Shown: positions 15,180-23,815 of the stretch, piece after piece
How the letters are laid out: every line of letters begins with the position of its first letter
How positions within the stretch are numbered: the first letter of the stretch is position 1
From: Lachnospiraceae bacterium UBA7182
GTDB taxonomy: Bacteria > Bacillota > Clostridia > Lachnospirales > Lachnospiraceae
Assembly: GCA_002491115.1 (NCBI GenBank)
Contig: DKVI01000033.1
Location: forward strand, 1-44,297
DNA length: 44,297 bases
Reading direction: 5' to 3'
Program-made: the position numbers and the translations under genes
The notes under the pieces: model-generated
Database searches by the model: none
What the model saw: the letters and a program-made list of their open reading frames with translations, nothing else
What the model was told of the DNA's origin: nothing

Positions 15180-16184
15180 ATGGGGTATCAATTGACCAGG
15201 CAGGAAGCAGAAGAAATGTTTCGTCGGTGGATGGCGCAGTACGATATATTTGCGCCGAAGCTGATGGAAGGGGAAGGCTGCTTTTCTGACACAGATATTA
15301 TTCGTTATGGAGCCGTTGCTTCTCTGGACGAGATTGTCTGGGACAAAAAGTCGGATTATTCTTTTAAAGAGGTGCTTCTGCCCATCAATGAAACGCTGTT
15401 TTATTTCACGGAGGATGAGACAAAAGTGCCCAAAGGGCCGCAAAAGGACAGGCTGGTTTTTCTGCGTGCCTGTGATCTTTGTGCGGTGAAACGTCTGGAC
15501 GAGATTTATCTTAAAAACGGATTTGAGGATTATTATTATGCAAGACTGAGGGAGCATACAAAATTTATTCTGATGGGCTGTACGGTTACCTGCAAGTCTG
15601 GTTTTTGCGTCAGTATGGGAAGCAATCGTACGGATGCGTATGACGCCTATCTGAAGGTAGACGGCGACCAGGTCTGGGCAGACGTCAGGTGTAGTGAGCT
15701 TGAAAGTTTTATTAAAGGGGGCGTATCCTGTCCGGTGACACCGGATTATGTGACGGAAAACGAAGAAAAAGTCACGCTTCCCCGGAATCTGTCCAACAAA
15801 AATTTTACAGATGACATCTGGAAAGAGTACGGAGACAGGTGCATTGGCTGCGGACGCTGTAATTTTGTCTGTCCCACCTGTACTTGCTTTACCATGCAGG
15901 ATATTTTTTATAAAGACAATGAAAAAGCCGGAGAAAGACGACGCGTATGGGCTTCCTGCCAGGTGGACGGATATACGGATATGGCGGGCGGCCACAGCTT
16001 TCGGACGAATCAGGCAGACAGGATGCGTTTTAAGGTCATGCATAAAATCTATGATTTTGAAAAGAGGTTCGGATATCCCATGTGTGTAGGCTGTGGGAGG
16101 TGTGACGATGTCTGCCCTGAATACATATCTTATGCAAATTGTGTGAACCGTCTGGCAAAGGAGGAAATGGACCATGAAAAATGA
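15180..16184 (+). CDS. asrA: Anaerobic sulfite reductase subunit A
   Basis: This 334-residue iron-sulfur protein carries electrons from the NADH-oxidising subunit to the sirohaem subunit. Two [4Fe-4S] ferredoxin-type motifs are clear: 'CIGCGRCNFVC' from Cys221 and 'CVGCGRCDDVC' from Cys302. The ATG at 15180 is used because AAAGGAG lies just upstream; an earlier in-frame ATG at 15141 lies at the promoter and lacks a ribosome binding site. The last 11 bases overlap asrB, which couples translation. Together AsrABC reduce sulfite to sulfide, so the organism is a potential hydrogen sulfide producer. Confidence 0.95.
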   Translation: MGYQLTRQEAEEMFRRWMAQYDIFAPKLMEGEGCFSDTDIIRYGAVASLDEIVWDKKSDYSFKEVLLPINETLFYFTEDETKVPKGPQKDRLVFLRACDLCAVKRLDEIYLKNGFEDYYYARLREHTKFILMGCTVTCKSGFCVSMGSNRTDAYDAYLKVDGDQVWADVRCSELESFIKGGVSCPVTPDYVTENEEKVTLPRNLSNKNFTDDIWKEYGDRCIGCGRCNFVCPTCTCFTMQDIFYKDNEKAGERRRVWASCQVDGYTDMAGGHSFRTNQADRMRFKVMHKIYDFEKRFGYPMCVGCGRCDDVCPEYISYANCVNRLAKEEMDHEK

Positions 16185-16965
16185 ATATATTCCCCGGTTA
16201 TCGACGATTAAAGAGGTCATCCGGCATACGGCGCTGGAGTACACATTCAGGATGGAGTTTACAGGAAATGTAAAACCCGGGCAGTTCTTTGAGGTATCGA
16301 TTCCGAAGTTCGGAGAAGCGCCTATCTCTGTCAGCGGGATTGGTGACGGGACGGTGGATTTGACCATCCGCAGGGTAGGGAAAGTGACCAACGAGATTTT
16401 TGAGAATTATGTGGGAGATCAGCTATTTCTCCGCGGGCCTTACGGAAACGGGTTTGATCTGGAACATTTCAGAGGAAAAGAGCTGGTGGTGGTAGCCGGA
16501 GGTACAGGTCTGTCGCCGGTAAAAGGTGTGGTGGATTATTTTGCACAGCATACGGATGAGGCGCAGAGTATCAGACTGATCGCAGGGTTTAAATCTCCGG
16601 AAGATGTGCTTTTTAAAGAGGATTTTAAGTTCTGGGACACAAAGATACAGGTGATAAAAACGGTAGATACGGCCCCGGAAGGGTACGAAGGCCCGGTGGG
16701 AATGGTGACGAAGTATATACCGGATCTGACATTTCAGGATATTGAGAAGGCCGTGTTTATCTGTGTGGGTCCTCCGGTTATGATTAAGTTTACTGTTATG
16801 GAGATCTTAAAGCTGGGCGTTCCCGAGGAAAGTATATGGGTATCTCATGAGAGAAAGATGTGCTGTGGGCTTGGAAAATGCGGGCATTGTAAGATTGGAT
16901 CGTCTTATGTGTGCCTGGATGGCCCTGTGTTCAACTATGTGGACGGAAAAGAACTGATTGATTAG
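16174..16965 (+). CDS. asrB: Anaerobic sulfite reductase subunit B
   Basis: This 263-residue flavoprotein of the ferredoxin-NADP reductase/dihydroorotate electron-transfer type accepts electrons from NADH. The FAD region (residues 1-95, with 'RGPYGNGF' near 87-94) is followed by the nucleotide region ('VVAGGTGLSPV', about 106-116). The C-terminal iron-sulfur site comprises Cys231, Cys236, Cys239 and Cys247 ('CCGLGKCGHCKIGSSYVC', where Cys230 is extra). It overlaps asrA by 11 bases and precedes asrC by 11 bases, so the three subunits are made together. Confidence 0.95.
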   Translation: MKNEYIPRLSTIKEVIRHTALEYTFRMEFTGNVKPGQFFEVSIPKFGEAPISVSGIGDGTVDLTIRRVGKVTNEIFENYVGDQLFLRGPYGNGFDLEHFRGKELVVVAGGTGLSPVKGVVDYFAQHTDEAQSIRLIAGFKSPEDVLFKEDFKFWDTKIQVIKTVDTAPEGYEGPVGMVTKYIPDLTFQDIEKAVFICVGPPVMIKFTVMEILKLGVPEESIWVSHERKMCCGLGKCGHCKIGSSYVCLDGPVFNYVDGKELID

Positions 16966-16976
16966 GAGGTGCAGGA

Positions 16977-17951
16977 ATGGGCTTGGATGTGAATACGAAG
17001 AAATTGAAGAAAAATGCATTCCGCGTATCAAAAGAGCGGGGAATCGGAGCTTCCAGGATTCGTGTGCCAGGGGGGTACCTGGATGCAGAAGTGCTTGGAA
17101 TGGTGCAGAAAATTGCTCAGACTTACGGAAACGGATATGTACACCTGACGACCCGCCAGGGGTTTGAGATCGAGGGAATCCGGCTGGAAGATATGGACAA
17201 GATTAATAAAGAGCTTCAGCCGATCATCGAAAAACTGGATATTAACCAGACAGATCCGGATACGGGTTATCCGGCGTCAGGTACAAGAAATATCAGCGCG
17301 TGTATCGGTAATAATGTCTGTCCTTTTGCCAATTATAATACGGCCAGGCTGGCCAAGCGGATCGAGAAGGAAGTATTCCCCAACGATCTGCACTTTAAGA
17401 TTGCCTGTACAGGATGTTCCAATGACTGCGCGAAAGCCAGGATGCATGATTTTGGTATCATTGGCATGACTATGCCTCAGTACGATCCGTCCAGATGTGT
17501 CAATTGTCAGGCGTGCGTAAAAGGCTGTAAAAGCCTGTCCGTGAACGCGCTTCGGGTAGAAAATTATAAGATTGTCCGGGATGAGGAGAAATGTATCGGC
17601 TGCGGTGTCTGTATTACCAAATGTCCCACCCGGGCTTTGACCAGGAGTAAGAAAAAATACTATAAACTGTCTATTATGGGAAGAACCGGGAAAAAGAATC
17701 CACGCCTTGGGGAAGATTTCCTTGTGTGGGCCGATGAGGATAATATCGTAAAGATTATTCTGAATACCTATAAGTTTGTGGAAAAACATATTTCACCAAA
17801 CGCACCGGCCAGGAAAGAGCATATTGGTTATATTATTGACCGGGTAGGCTTTGAAGAATATAAAAAATGGGCCTTAGACGGTGTGGAGCTGATGCCCGAG
17901 ACGATCCTGAAAGACTGCGTCTATTGGAGCGGCATCCATTTTGACCGATAA
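16977..17951 (+). CDS. asrC: Anaerobic sulfite reductase subunit C (sirohaem)
   Basis: This 324-residue catalytic subunit has the sirohaem-[4Fe-4S] motif C-x5-C (Cys109, Cys115) and C-x3-C (Cys147, Cys151). An inserted two-cluster ferredoxin domain follows (Cys174-Cys184 and Cys206-Cys216). It performs the six-electron reduction of sulfite to sulfide. 'HLTTRQGFEIEGI' near residues 56-68 is the substrate/haem pocket region conserved in sulfite reductases. Length and order match the Asr family. A terminator follows within 20 bases of the stop codon and closes the operon. Confidence 0.95.
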   Translation: MGLDVNTKKLKKNAFRVSKERGIGASRIRVPGGYLDAEVLGMVQKIAQTYGNGYVHLTTRQGFEIEGIRLEDMDKINKELQPIIEKLDINQTDPDTGYPASGTRNISACIGNNVCPFANYNTARLAKRIEKEVFPNDLHFKIACTGCSNDCAKARMHDFGIIGMTMPQYDPSRCVNCQACVKGCKSLSVNALRVENYKIVRDEEKCIGCGVCITKCPTRALTRSKKKYYKLSIMGRTGKKNPRLGEDFLVWADEDNIVKIILNTYKFVEKHISPNAPARKEHIGYIIDRVGFEEYKKWALDGVELMPETILKDCVYWSGIHFDR

Positions 17952-17964
17952 TATTTTATATGAG

Positions 17965-18000
17965 AAGAGCCATTTTGTATGAAGCAATGGCTCTTTTCAT
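17965..18000. terminator. Terminator after asrC
   Basis: The stem AAGAGCCATT (17965-17974) pairs perfectly with AATGGCTCTT (17986-17995) around an 11-base loop, with T-rich sequence after it. It separates asrC from the convergent spoVAC. Confidence 0.85.
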
Positions 18001-18013
18001 TTTTAAAAGACGG

Positions 18014-18475
18014 CTACCAGAGTCCCCAGAAATTTCCGGCCCAGTAGACAATTCCCAGCACCCAGCTTGTAAAGATGCCGTAGAGGATCACCGGTCCGGC
18101 GATGGTGAAGATTTTGCTTCCGATGCCGAATACCTGTCCTTCTTTTTTATACTCGATGGCAGGCGCGGCTACGCCGTTGGCAAAGCCGGTGATGGGGACC
18201 AGTGCGCCGGCGCCGCCCCATTTGGCGATGGCGGGATAGATATTAAGGCCGGTCAGAAGGATACTTAAAAGGACTAAGAGGACAGAACACCATGTGCCGG
18301 CAGTATCCTGATCGATTCCCATCTTCATGACCATGTTTACAATGAACTGTCCCAGCAGACAGATGACGCCGCCGGTGAGGAAGGCTTTGGACATTTCCAA
18401 AGGCAGGTTGTGGGTGGGAGTGACTTCTTTTACATAATCGTTGTATTGCTGTTTCTGCTCTTCGTTTGCATTCAT
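18014..18475 (-). CDS. spoVAC: Stage V sporulation protein AC
   Basis: This 153-residue membrane protein of the SpoVA dipicolinic acid channel sits in the spore inner membrane and, in Bacillus, acts as a mechanosensitive component of Ca-dipicolinate release. Hydrophobic helices and the conserved 'GAGALVPITGFANGVAAPAIEYK' region are clear. The start ATG at 18475 follows AAAGGAG; the open frame runs on upstream but has no better start. It is transcribed away from spoVAD, which is unusual because the two are normally co-directional neighbours. Confidence 0.93.
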   Translation of the reverse strand: MNANEEQKQQYNDYVKEVTPTHNLPLEMSKAFLTGGVICLLGQFIVNMVMKMGIDQDTAGTWCSVLLVLLSILLTGLNIYPAIAKWGGAGALVPITGFANGVAAPAIEYKKEGQVFGIGSKIFTIAGPVILYGIFTSWVLGIVYWAGNFWGLW

Positions 18476-18530
18476 AAAACAAGACTCCTTTTTTCTTTTA
18501 TGCTTTCCTGACGGAAGGATTTTATTCGGG

Positions 18531-18560
18531 GAATATTTTTTATCAACCGCACAAAAACTA
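18531..18560 (+). promoter_or_regulatory. Candidate sigma-G promoter for spoVAD
   Basis: GAATA (18531-18535) and AAAACTA (18554-18560), 18 bases apart, resemble the forespore sigma-G pattern GHATR-N18-CATWHTA with two mismatches in the -10. The placement suits spoVAD. I found no equally good match for the divergent spoVAC. Confidence 0.3.
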
Positions 18561-18606
18561 TGTAAAAAATGAATCCAGTCAAAAAACGGAAAGGAGTTTT
18601 GAACAT

Positions 18607-19635
18607 ATGACACAGACAAAAGGACGTGCAAGCCTTGCCTATCAAAATCCGCCCAGGATCATAGGAGAAGCTTCCATCGTGGGAAGCAAAGAAGGAGAAG
18701 GTCCGTTGGGCGCTCTGTTTGACCGTGTGGAGGCAGATCCCAAATTCGGAAAGGATACCTGGGAGGAGGCGGAAAGCGAACTGCAGCTTCAGACTGCCCG
18801 GAAAGCCATGGAAAAGACGGGCATGAGCGAGGAACAGATTCGTTATCTGTTCGCGGGGGACCTGCTGGCCCAGGGAATTGCCACTTCCTACGGAATTATG
18901 GAGCTGCAGATTCCTCTGTTTGGTCTGTATGGAGCCTGTTCCACCTGCGGGGAGAGTTTAAGCCTTGCCTCCATGGCGGTAAACGCCGGATATGCGGACT
19001 GTGCGATGGCGCTGACTTCCAGCCACTTTGCCAGCGCGGAAAAGGAGTTTCGATTTCCCCTGGAATATGCCGGGCAGCGCCCCTTATCAACTACCTGGAC
19101 CGTCACCGGCGCGGGAGCCTTTGTACTTTCCGCCGCAGAAACTTCCGCTGCAGAGGGAGCCTCTGTATGTGTTGCCGGAATCACCACGGGAAAAGTTGTG
19201 GATTACGGCGTAAAGGATTCCATGCATATGGGTGCGGCCATGGCGCCGGCGGCCGCGGATACCATCTATCAGCATCTGGCGGATTACGGAAGAACTCCGG
19301 AAGATTATGACAGGATTATCACGGGGGATCTGGGAAGTATCGGCCAGAAGATACTAAAAGATCTGATGCTGGAAAAAGGCGTCGATCTGAAAGATATTCA
19401 TGATGACTGCGGCATCCTGATTTTCGATGCGGATACCCAGGATACCCATGCGGGAGGATCCGGCTGCGGCTGTGCCGCGGCTACGCTGGCGGCCTATATC
19501 CTGCCGAAGCTGAAAACGGGCGAGTGGAAGCGGGTGCTTTTGGTTCCCACGGGCGCTTTATTGTCGAAAGTCAGCTTTAACGAGGGGCAGTCCATTCCGG
19601 GAATCGCCCACGGGGTTGTGCTGGAACACTGTTGA
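18607..19635 (+). CDS. spoVAD: Stage V sporulation protein AD
   Basis: This 342-residue thiolase-fold protein binds dipicolinic acid and takes part in its uptake into the forespore. The family features 'YGACSTCGESL' (about 100-112) and 'HAGGSGCGCAAATLA' near the C-terminus are present. GGAAAGGAG precedes the ATG at 18607. It is divergent from spoVAC and separated from it by 131 bases that must hold both promoters. The usual third gene, spoVAE, does not follow; a phospholipase C-like gene does. Confidence 0.94.
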   Translation: MTQTKGRASLAYQNPPRIIGEASIVGSKEGEGPLGALFDRVEADPKFGKDTWEEAESELQLQTARKAMEKTGMSEEQIRYLFAGDLLAQGIATSYGIMELQIPLFGLYGACSTCGESLSLASMAVNAGYADCAMALTSSHFASAEKEFRFPLEYAGQRPLSTTWTVTGAGAFVLSAAETSAAEGASVCVAGITTGKVVDYGVKDSMHMGAAMAPAAADTIYQHLADYGRTPEDYDRIITGDLGSIGQKILKDLMLEKGVDLKDIHDDCGILIFDADTQDTHAGGSGCGCAAATLAAYILPKLKTGEWKRVLLVPTGALLSKVSFNEGQSIPGIAHGVVLEHC

Positions 19636-19738
19636 GAATTATTGTTAAATTAAAAAAAATTAATGCAGCCTGAAAAAAAGTGTGATACAATATCCCGTAG
19701 TTCGGCATAGAATAGATATGCGAAGTGGAGGATAGTTA

Positions 19739-20317
19739 ATGAGAAAAAAGTCACATATTTCACTGGCACGGTTTTTGGTGAGAGGGCTGAATAATGATAT
19801 TTTATACCACAGAAGAAAGGCTTTTTATGTGGGAAGCCTGCTTCCTGACTGTCGTCCGTCCTTTCTGACCATGCGCCATGAGTATAATGAAACATTCAGG
19901 CTGGTGGAAAAAAAGATCCGCCGTCTGGCACAGGTGCAGGAACCGTATACAGATTCCATGCGTTATATGATCGATCTTGGCCAGGTACTGCATTACATCG
20001 CGGATTATTTTACGTTTCCTCATAACAGTCATTATCCGGGCGGGTTAAAAGAGCATTGTAAATATGAGGAATATTTAAAACAGGGTTTGAAAACCTATAT
20101 CCGTGAGGGGAATGCCGTGTTCCACTCGGAGGAAACGAAAGCGCTTGCTTCTGTGGAGGATATTCTTGCGTATATCCAGGCAAATCACAGAGTCTATATG
20201 GAGAGCGACAGTACCGTGGAAGAAGACTGCGAATATATTACAAGAGTCTGCTCGCAGGTTCTGGCAGCAATTGCCTGCCTGGTCAGCGTGCCTGCGGATA
20301 CCGCATATGCGGCATAA
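19739..20317 (+). CDS. Zinc-dependent phospholipase C-like protein
   Basis: This 192-residue protein of the zinc-dependent phospholipase C/S1-P1 nuclease fold has histidine- and aspartate-rich motifs typical of the metal site: 'KKSHISLARF' near the N-terminus, 'GSLLPDCRPSF' at about 38-48, 'RHEYNET' and 'GQVLHYIADYFTFPHN' at about 82-98. No signal peptide is evident, unlike secreted toxins such as alpha-toxin, so it is more likely an intracellular or sporulation-linked relative of unknown substrate. It stands alone after spoVAD, with GTGGAGG before its ATG and a terminator behind it. Confidence 0.8.
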   Translation: MRKKSHISLARFLVRGLNNDILYHRRKAFYVGSLLPDCRPSFLTMRHEYNETFRLVEKKIRRLAQVQEPYTDSMRYMIDLGQVLHYIADYFTFPHNSHYPGGLKEHCKYEEYLKQGLKTYIREGNAVFHSEETKALASVEDILAYIQANHRVYMESDSTVEEDCEYITRVCSQVLAAIACLVSVPADTAYAA

Positions 20318-20335
20318 AAGTTACAGGGATCAAAA

Positions 20336-20383
20336 AACTGAATTATCCCGGGAGAATATTCCCGGGACGGATTCGGTTTTTTT
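20336..20383 (+). terminator. Rho-independent terminator
   Basis: An outer stem AACTGAAT/ATTCGGTT (20336-20343 with 20371-20378, one G-T pair) and an inner stem TCCCGGGA/TCCCGGGA (20346-20353 with 20360-20367) are followed by seven T. It ends the phospholipase-like gene and lies just upstream of addB. Confidence 0.85.
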
Positions 20384-20419
20384 ATTATAGGTTATTATGG
20401 GGACAGGAGCGTAAAGGTT

Positions 20420-23400
20420 ATGGCATTACAGTTGATTCTGGGAAATTCCGGAGCGGGAAAATCCCACTATATTTTTGAAAAAGTCATCCGTGCATCTATG
20501 GAAGATCCAAAGAAACAGTTCCTTGTGATCGTGCCGGAGCAGTTTACCATGCAGACGCAGAAAGATCTGGTCCGGATGCACCCTCGTCATGGAATCATGA
20601 ATATCGATGTGCTGAGTTTTGAGCGCCTGGCCCACCGGGTTTTCGACGAGGTGGGGGGAGAACACAGGAAAATACTGGAAGATACGGGGAAGAACCTGAT
20701 CATCCGAAGGCTGGCGGAGGAGAAAAAGGACGAGCTGACGCTTCTTGGGGGCAATCTTAAGAAACTTGGTTATATTTCGGAAGTAAAGTCCCTGATCTCA
20801 GAGTTTACGCAATATCGCATTGATCCGGAGCAGTTGACAAAGATAATGGAGCAGAACGAAAAAAATCCGCAGCTTTACTTTAAACTGAAGGATATGAAGA
20901 TCCTTTATGAAGGGTTCCGGACTTATCTGGCAGACACTTATCTGACGGCGGAGGAACTTTTAGAGGCATTGGAAAAGACTGTGGAACATTCGACGTCAGT
21001 TAAGGGCAGCGTGATCGTGCTGGACGGATATACCGGATTTACGCCGGTGCAGATGAATCTTTTAAAGAAGCTTCTTTTTCTGGCAGAGGATGTGTATGTG
21101 ACGCTGACGCTGGACGGGGAAGAGAATCCTTTTTCCAAAGATGCAGAGTATCAGCTTTTTTATCTGACGAAAAAGACCATTGCGGGCCTTCTTTCCCTGG
21201 CGGAGGACACAAAAGTTAAAGTACAAAAGCCTGTCTTCCTGAAAGACACGGGCAGCAGGCGTTTTTGCCATGCGCCTGCTCTTCATTTTCTGGAAAGCCA
21301 TATATTCCGTCATGGAAAGAAATGCTGGGAGGAGCCCACAGACCAGATCTGCCTGTATGCGGCCCGGACGCCGACGGCGGAAGCAGAGATGGTGGGGCAG
21401 CAGATACAGAAGCTTGTCCGGGATACAGACCTTCGGTATCGGGATATGGCAGTGGTGACGGGGGATCTGGAGATTTACGGGACGCTTCTGGAACACACTT
21501 TTATAAAATATAAGATTCCCGGATTTATTGACCGCAAAAAAGATGTGCTGCAAAATCCCTTTGTAGAATTTTTACGCGCCCTTCTTGCCGCCGTTTCGGA
21601 GGATTTTACATATGAGGCCATGTTCCGGCTTTTGAGAAGCGGTGTGGCGTTTGTATCCAGAGAAGAAACGGACCGTCTGGAAAACTATGTAATTGCCCGG
21701 GGAATCCGGGGATTTTCCGGATGGAACAGGGAATGGAAGCGGCCTTTGCGGGGGATGGAAGAGGAGGAACTGGCGTCTTTAAACGAATTGAGGGTAAGAG
21801 CGCTGGAAGGCCTTTCTGACTTAAGGAAGATTTTAAGGAAAAAAAGCTCCGATACCCGCCGGATGACAGAAGCTGTCTATGAGTACCTTACGAAATTAAA
21901 GGTTCAGGAGCGGTTAAAAAGTTATGAAGATGCTTTTGCAGGGGAAGGGGATCATACCCGGGCCAGGGAGTATGCGCAGATCTATGGCATGGTCATGGAA
22001 CTGTTTGATAAACTGGTTATGCTTTTGGGGGACTGTAAAATGGACCTTTCGGAATATACAGAGCTTCTGGACGCGGGGCTTTCGGAGATGCAGGTAGGAT
22101 TGATTCCGGCGGGAACAGACCAGGTGGTTGTGGGCGATATGGAGAGAAGCCGCTTAAAAGACATTAAGGTGCTTTTTTTTGTGGGGGTCAACGAAGGGAA
22201 CGTGCCGAGAAATAAGAGCAAAGGCGGTATTCTCTCGGAGATGGAGCGGGAGATTTTGCTGGAGCAAAAGGTGGAGCTGGCGCCTACATCCAGGCAGGAG
22301 GCGTGTATCCAGAAATTTTATATTTATCTGACCCTGACAAAGCCGTCCAGACAGCTGTATCTTACGTTCAGCCGGACGGACGCGGACGGAAACGCACGCA
22401 GGCCCTCCTGGCTGATCAGCCAGATCCAGAATCTGTTCCCGAAGGTGCAGACAGACGCCGGAGAGGAAACAGACTGTATGGAGCGCCTGGTTACGCCGCA
22501 GGGCAGCGTGACAGAGCTGACAGAGGCCTTAAAGGACGCCAGAATGCAGCGGGCCGGGAAAGAAGAGCTGGCGCTGATCGGGTGGTACAGGCAGCAAAAA
22601 GAGTGGCAGGAGAAGCTTTGCCGCCTGATGGACGCCGTCTGCTTTTCCAATCGGGAGGACAGAATCAGCAAAGCCGTGGCGCGCGTTCTCTATGGGACGC
22701 TTCTTGAAGGCAGCGTCACAAGGCTGGAACGCTTTGCCGCCTGTTCTTACGCGCATTTTCTCCAGTACGGCCTAAGGCTTACAGAACGGGACACATATGG
22801 GTTGGAAGCGGTGGATATGGGAAACCTGTTTCATGATGCTTTGAAATATTTTTCAGACCGGGTGGAAAAAAGCGAGTATGGATGGTTCCATGTGCCGGAC
22901 GAGAAGCGGGATCTGTGGATGGAGGAGGCGTTAAATCAGGCCATGGAAGACTGTGCGGACCGGATCTTTTTAGACCGTGCTGCCGACCGGTATGTGATGG
23001 ACCGGGTACGCCGGATCGGAAAACGGACGGCCTGGGCTGTCTTAAAACAGATTCAGAAGGGCGCGTTTATTCCGGAGGAGACGGAGGTTTCTTTCAGAAA
23101 TTTAGAGCAGCTTGAAAGCGTGACCGTGCTTTTGGGCGAGGAAGAGAGGATGCGTCTGCAGGGGAGAATCGACAGGATCGACGTGTGCAGAGAGAACGGG
23201 AAAGTCTATGTAAGGGTGATCGATTATAAGAGCGGCAGCAATCGGTTCGATCTGACCAGCGTCTATTACGGGCTGCAGCTTCAGTTAGCCGTCTACTTAA
23301 ACGCGGCCATGGAGATAGAGCGCAGGAAGCAGGAAAAAGAGGTCCATCCGGCCGGGATGTTTTACTACCATATAGAAGATCCGATGCTGGACTATGAGGA

Positions 23401-23815
23401 AGATGAGGATACGGAACAGCGGATGTTAAAAGAACTTAAGTGGAACGGCCTGGCGAACGGGGATCAGGATATCTTAAGAAAGATGGATGATCAAATAGAA
23501 TCCGGCTCGGATATCCTTCCGGTGCGCTTAAAAGCAGACGGCGGCTATACGGCGGCTTCATCCGTTGCCGGGGAGGAACAGCTTCTGTGCCTGTCCAGGC
23601 ATGTGCAGAAGAAGATTTTCGAATATGGGGAACGCATTTTAAAAGGAGATATCCGGCTTATGCCGTATGAGCTTGGAGAGGAAGACGCCTGCATGTATTG
23701 CCCTTATCACAGCGTATGCGGTTTCGACAGGAAGATTGAAGGCTGTGACAAACGAAGGCTTTCTCCGATGGACAGCGAACAGATATGGAAGAAGCTTAAG
23801 GAGGATGAGGCATGA
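20420..23815 (+). CDS. addB: ATP-dependent helicase/nuclease subunit AddB
   Basis: This 1131-residue subunit of the AddAB double-strand break resection complex is the Firmicutes counterpart of RecBCD. Walker A 'GNSGAGKS' is at residues 8-15. The C-terminal nuclease domain has 'VIDYKSGS' and an iron-sulfur cluster built from a distant Cys in 'FAACSYAHFLQYG' plus cysteines in 'DACMYCPYHSVCGF' and 'EGC' near the end. It recognises the Chi-like site and degrades the 5' strand. Its stop codon overlaps the addA start by four bases (ATGA). Length is normal for the family. Confidence 0.96.
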   Translation: MALQLILGNSGAGKSHYIFEKVIRASMEDPKKQFLVIVPEQFTMQTQKDLVRMHPRHGIMNIDVLSFERLAHRVFDEVGGEHRKILEDTGKNLIIRRLAEEKKDELTLLGGNLKKLGYISEVKSLISEFTQYRIDPEQLTKIMEQNEKNPQLYFKLKDMKILYEGFRTYLADTYLTAEELLEALEKTVEHSTSVKGSVIVLDGYTGFTPVQMNLLKKLLFLAEDVYVTLTLDGEENPFSKDAEYQLFYLTKKTIAGLLSLAEDTKVKVQKPVFLKDTGSRRFCHAPALHFLESHIFRHGKKCWEEPTDQICLYAARTPTAEAEMVGQQIQKLVRDTDLRYRDMAVVTGDLEIYGTLLEHTFIKYKIPGFIDRKKDVLQNPFVEFLRALLAAVSEDFTYEAMFRLLRSGVAFVSREETDRLENYVIARGIRGFSGWNREWKRPLRGMEEEELASLNELRVRALEGLSDLRKILRKKSSDTRRMTEAVYEYLTKLKVQERLKSYEDAFAGEGDHTRAREYAQIYGMVMELFDKLVMLLGDCKMDLSEYTELLDAGLSEMQVGLIPAGTDQVVVGDMERSRLKDIKVLFFVGVNEGNVPRNKSKGGILSEMEREILLEQKVELAPTSRQEACIQKFYIYLTLTKPSRQLYLTFSRTDADGNARRPSWLISQIQNLFPKVQTDAGEETDCMERLVTPQGSVTELTEALKDARMQRAGKEELALIGWYRQQKEWQEKLCRLMDAVCFSNREDRISKAVARVLYGTLLEGSVTRLERFAACSYAHFLQYGLRLTERDTYGLEAVDMGNLFHDALKYFSDRVEKSEYGWFHVPDEKRDLWMEEALNQAMEDCADRIFLDRAADRYVMDRVRRIGKRTAWAVLKQIQKGAFIPEETEVSFRNLEQLESVTVLLGEEERMRLQGRIDRIDVCRENGKVYVRVIDYKSGSNRFDLTSVYYGLQLQLAVYLNAAMEIERRKQEKEVHPAGMFYYHIEDPMLDYEEDEDTEQRMLKELKWNGLANGDQDILRKMDDQIESGSDILPVRLKADGGYTAASSVAGEEQLLCLSRHVQKKIFEYGERILKGDIRLMPYELGEEDACMYCPYHSVCGFDRKIEGCDKRRLSPMDSEQIWKKLKEDEA

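Noticed and set aside
14988..16391. Long open frame of 467 codons on the minus strand antisense to asrA and asrB
   Set aside because: The asrA and asrB proteins on the plus strand have clear iron-sulfur motifs and normal lengths; the antisense frame has a histidine- and phenylalanine-rich composition typical of shadow frames and no recognisable domain.
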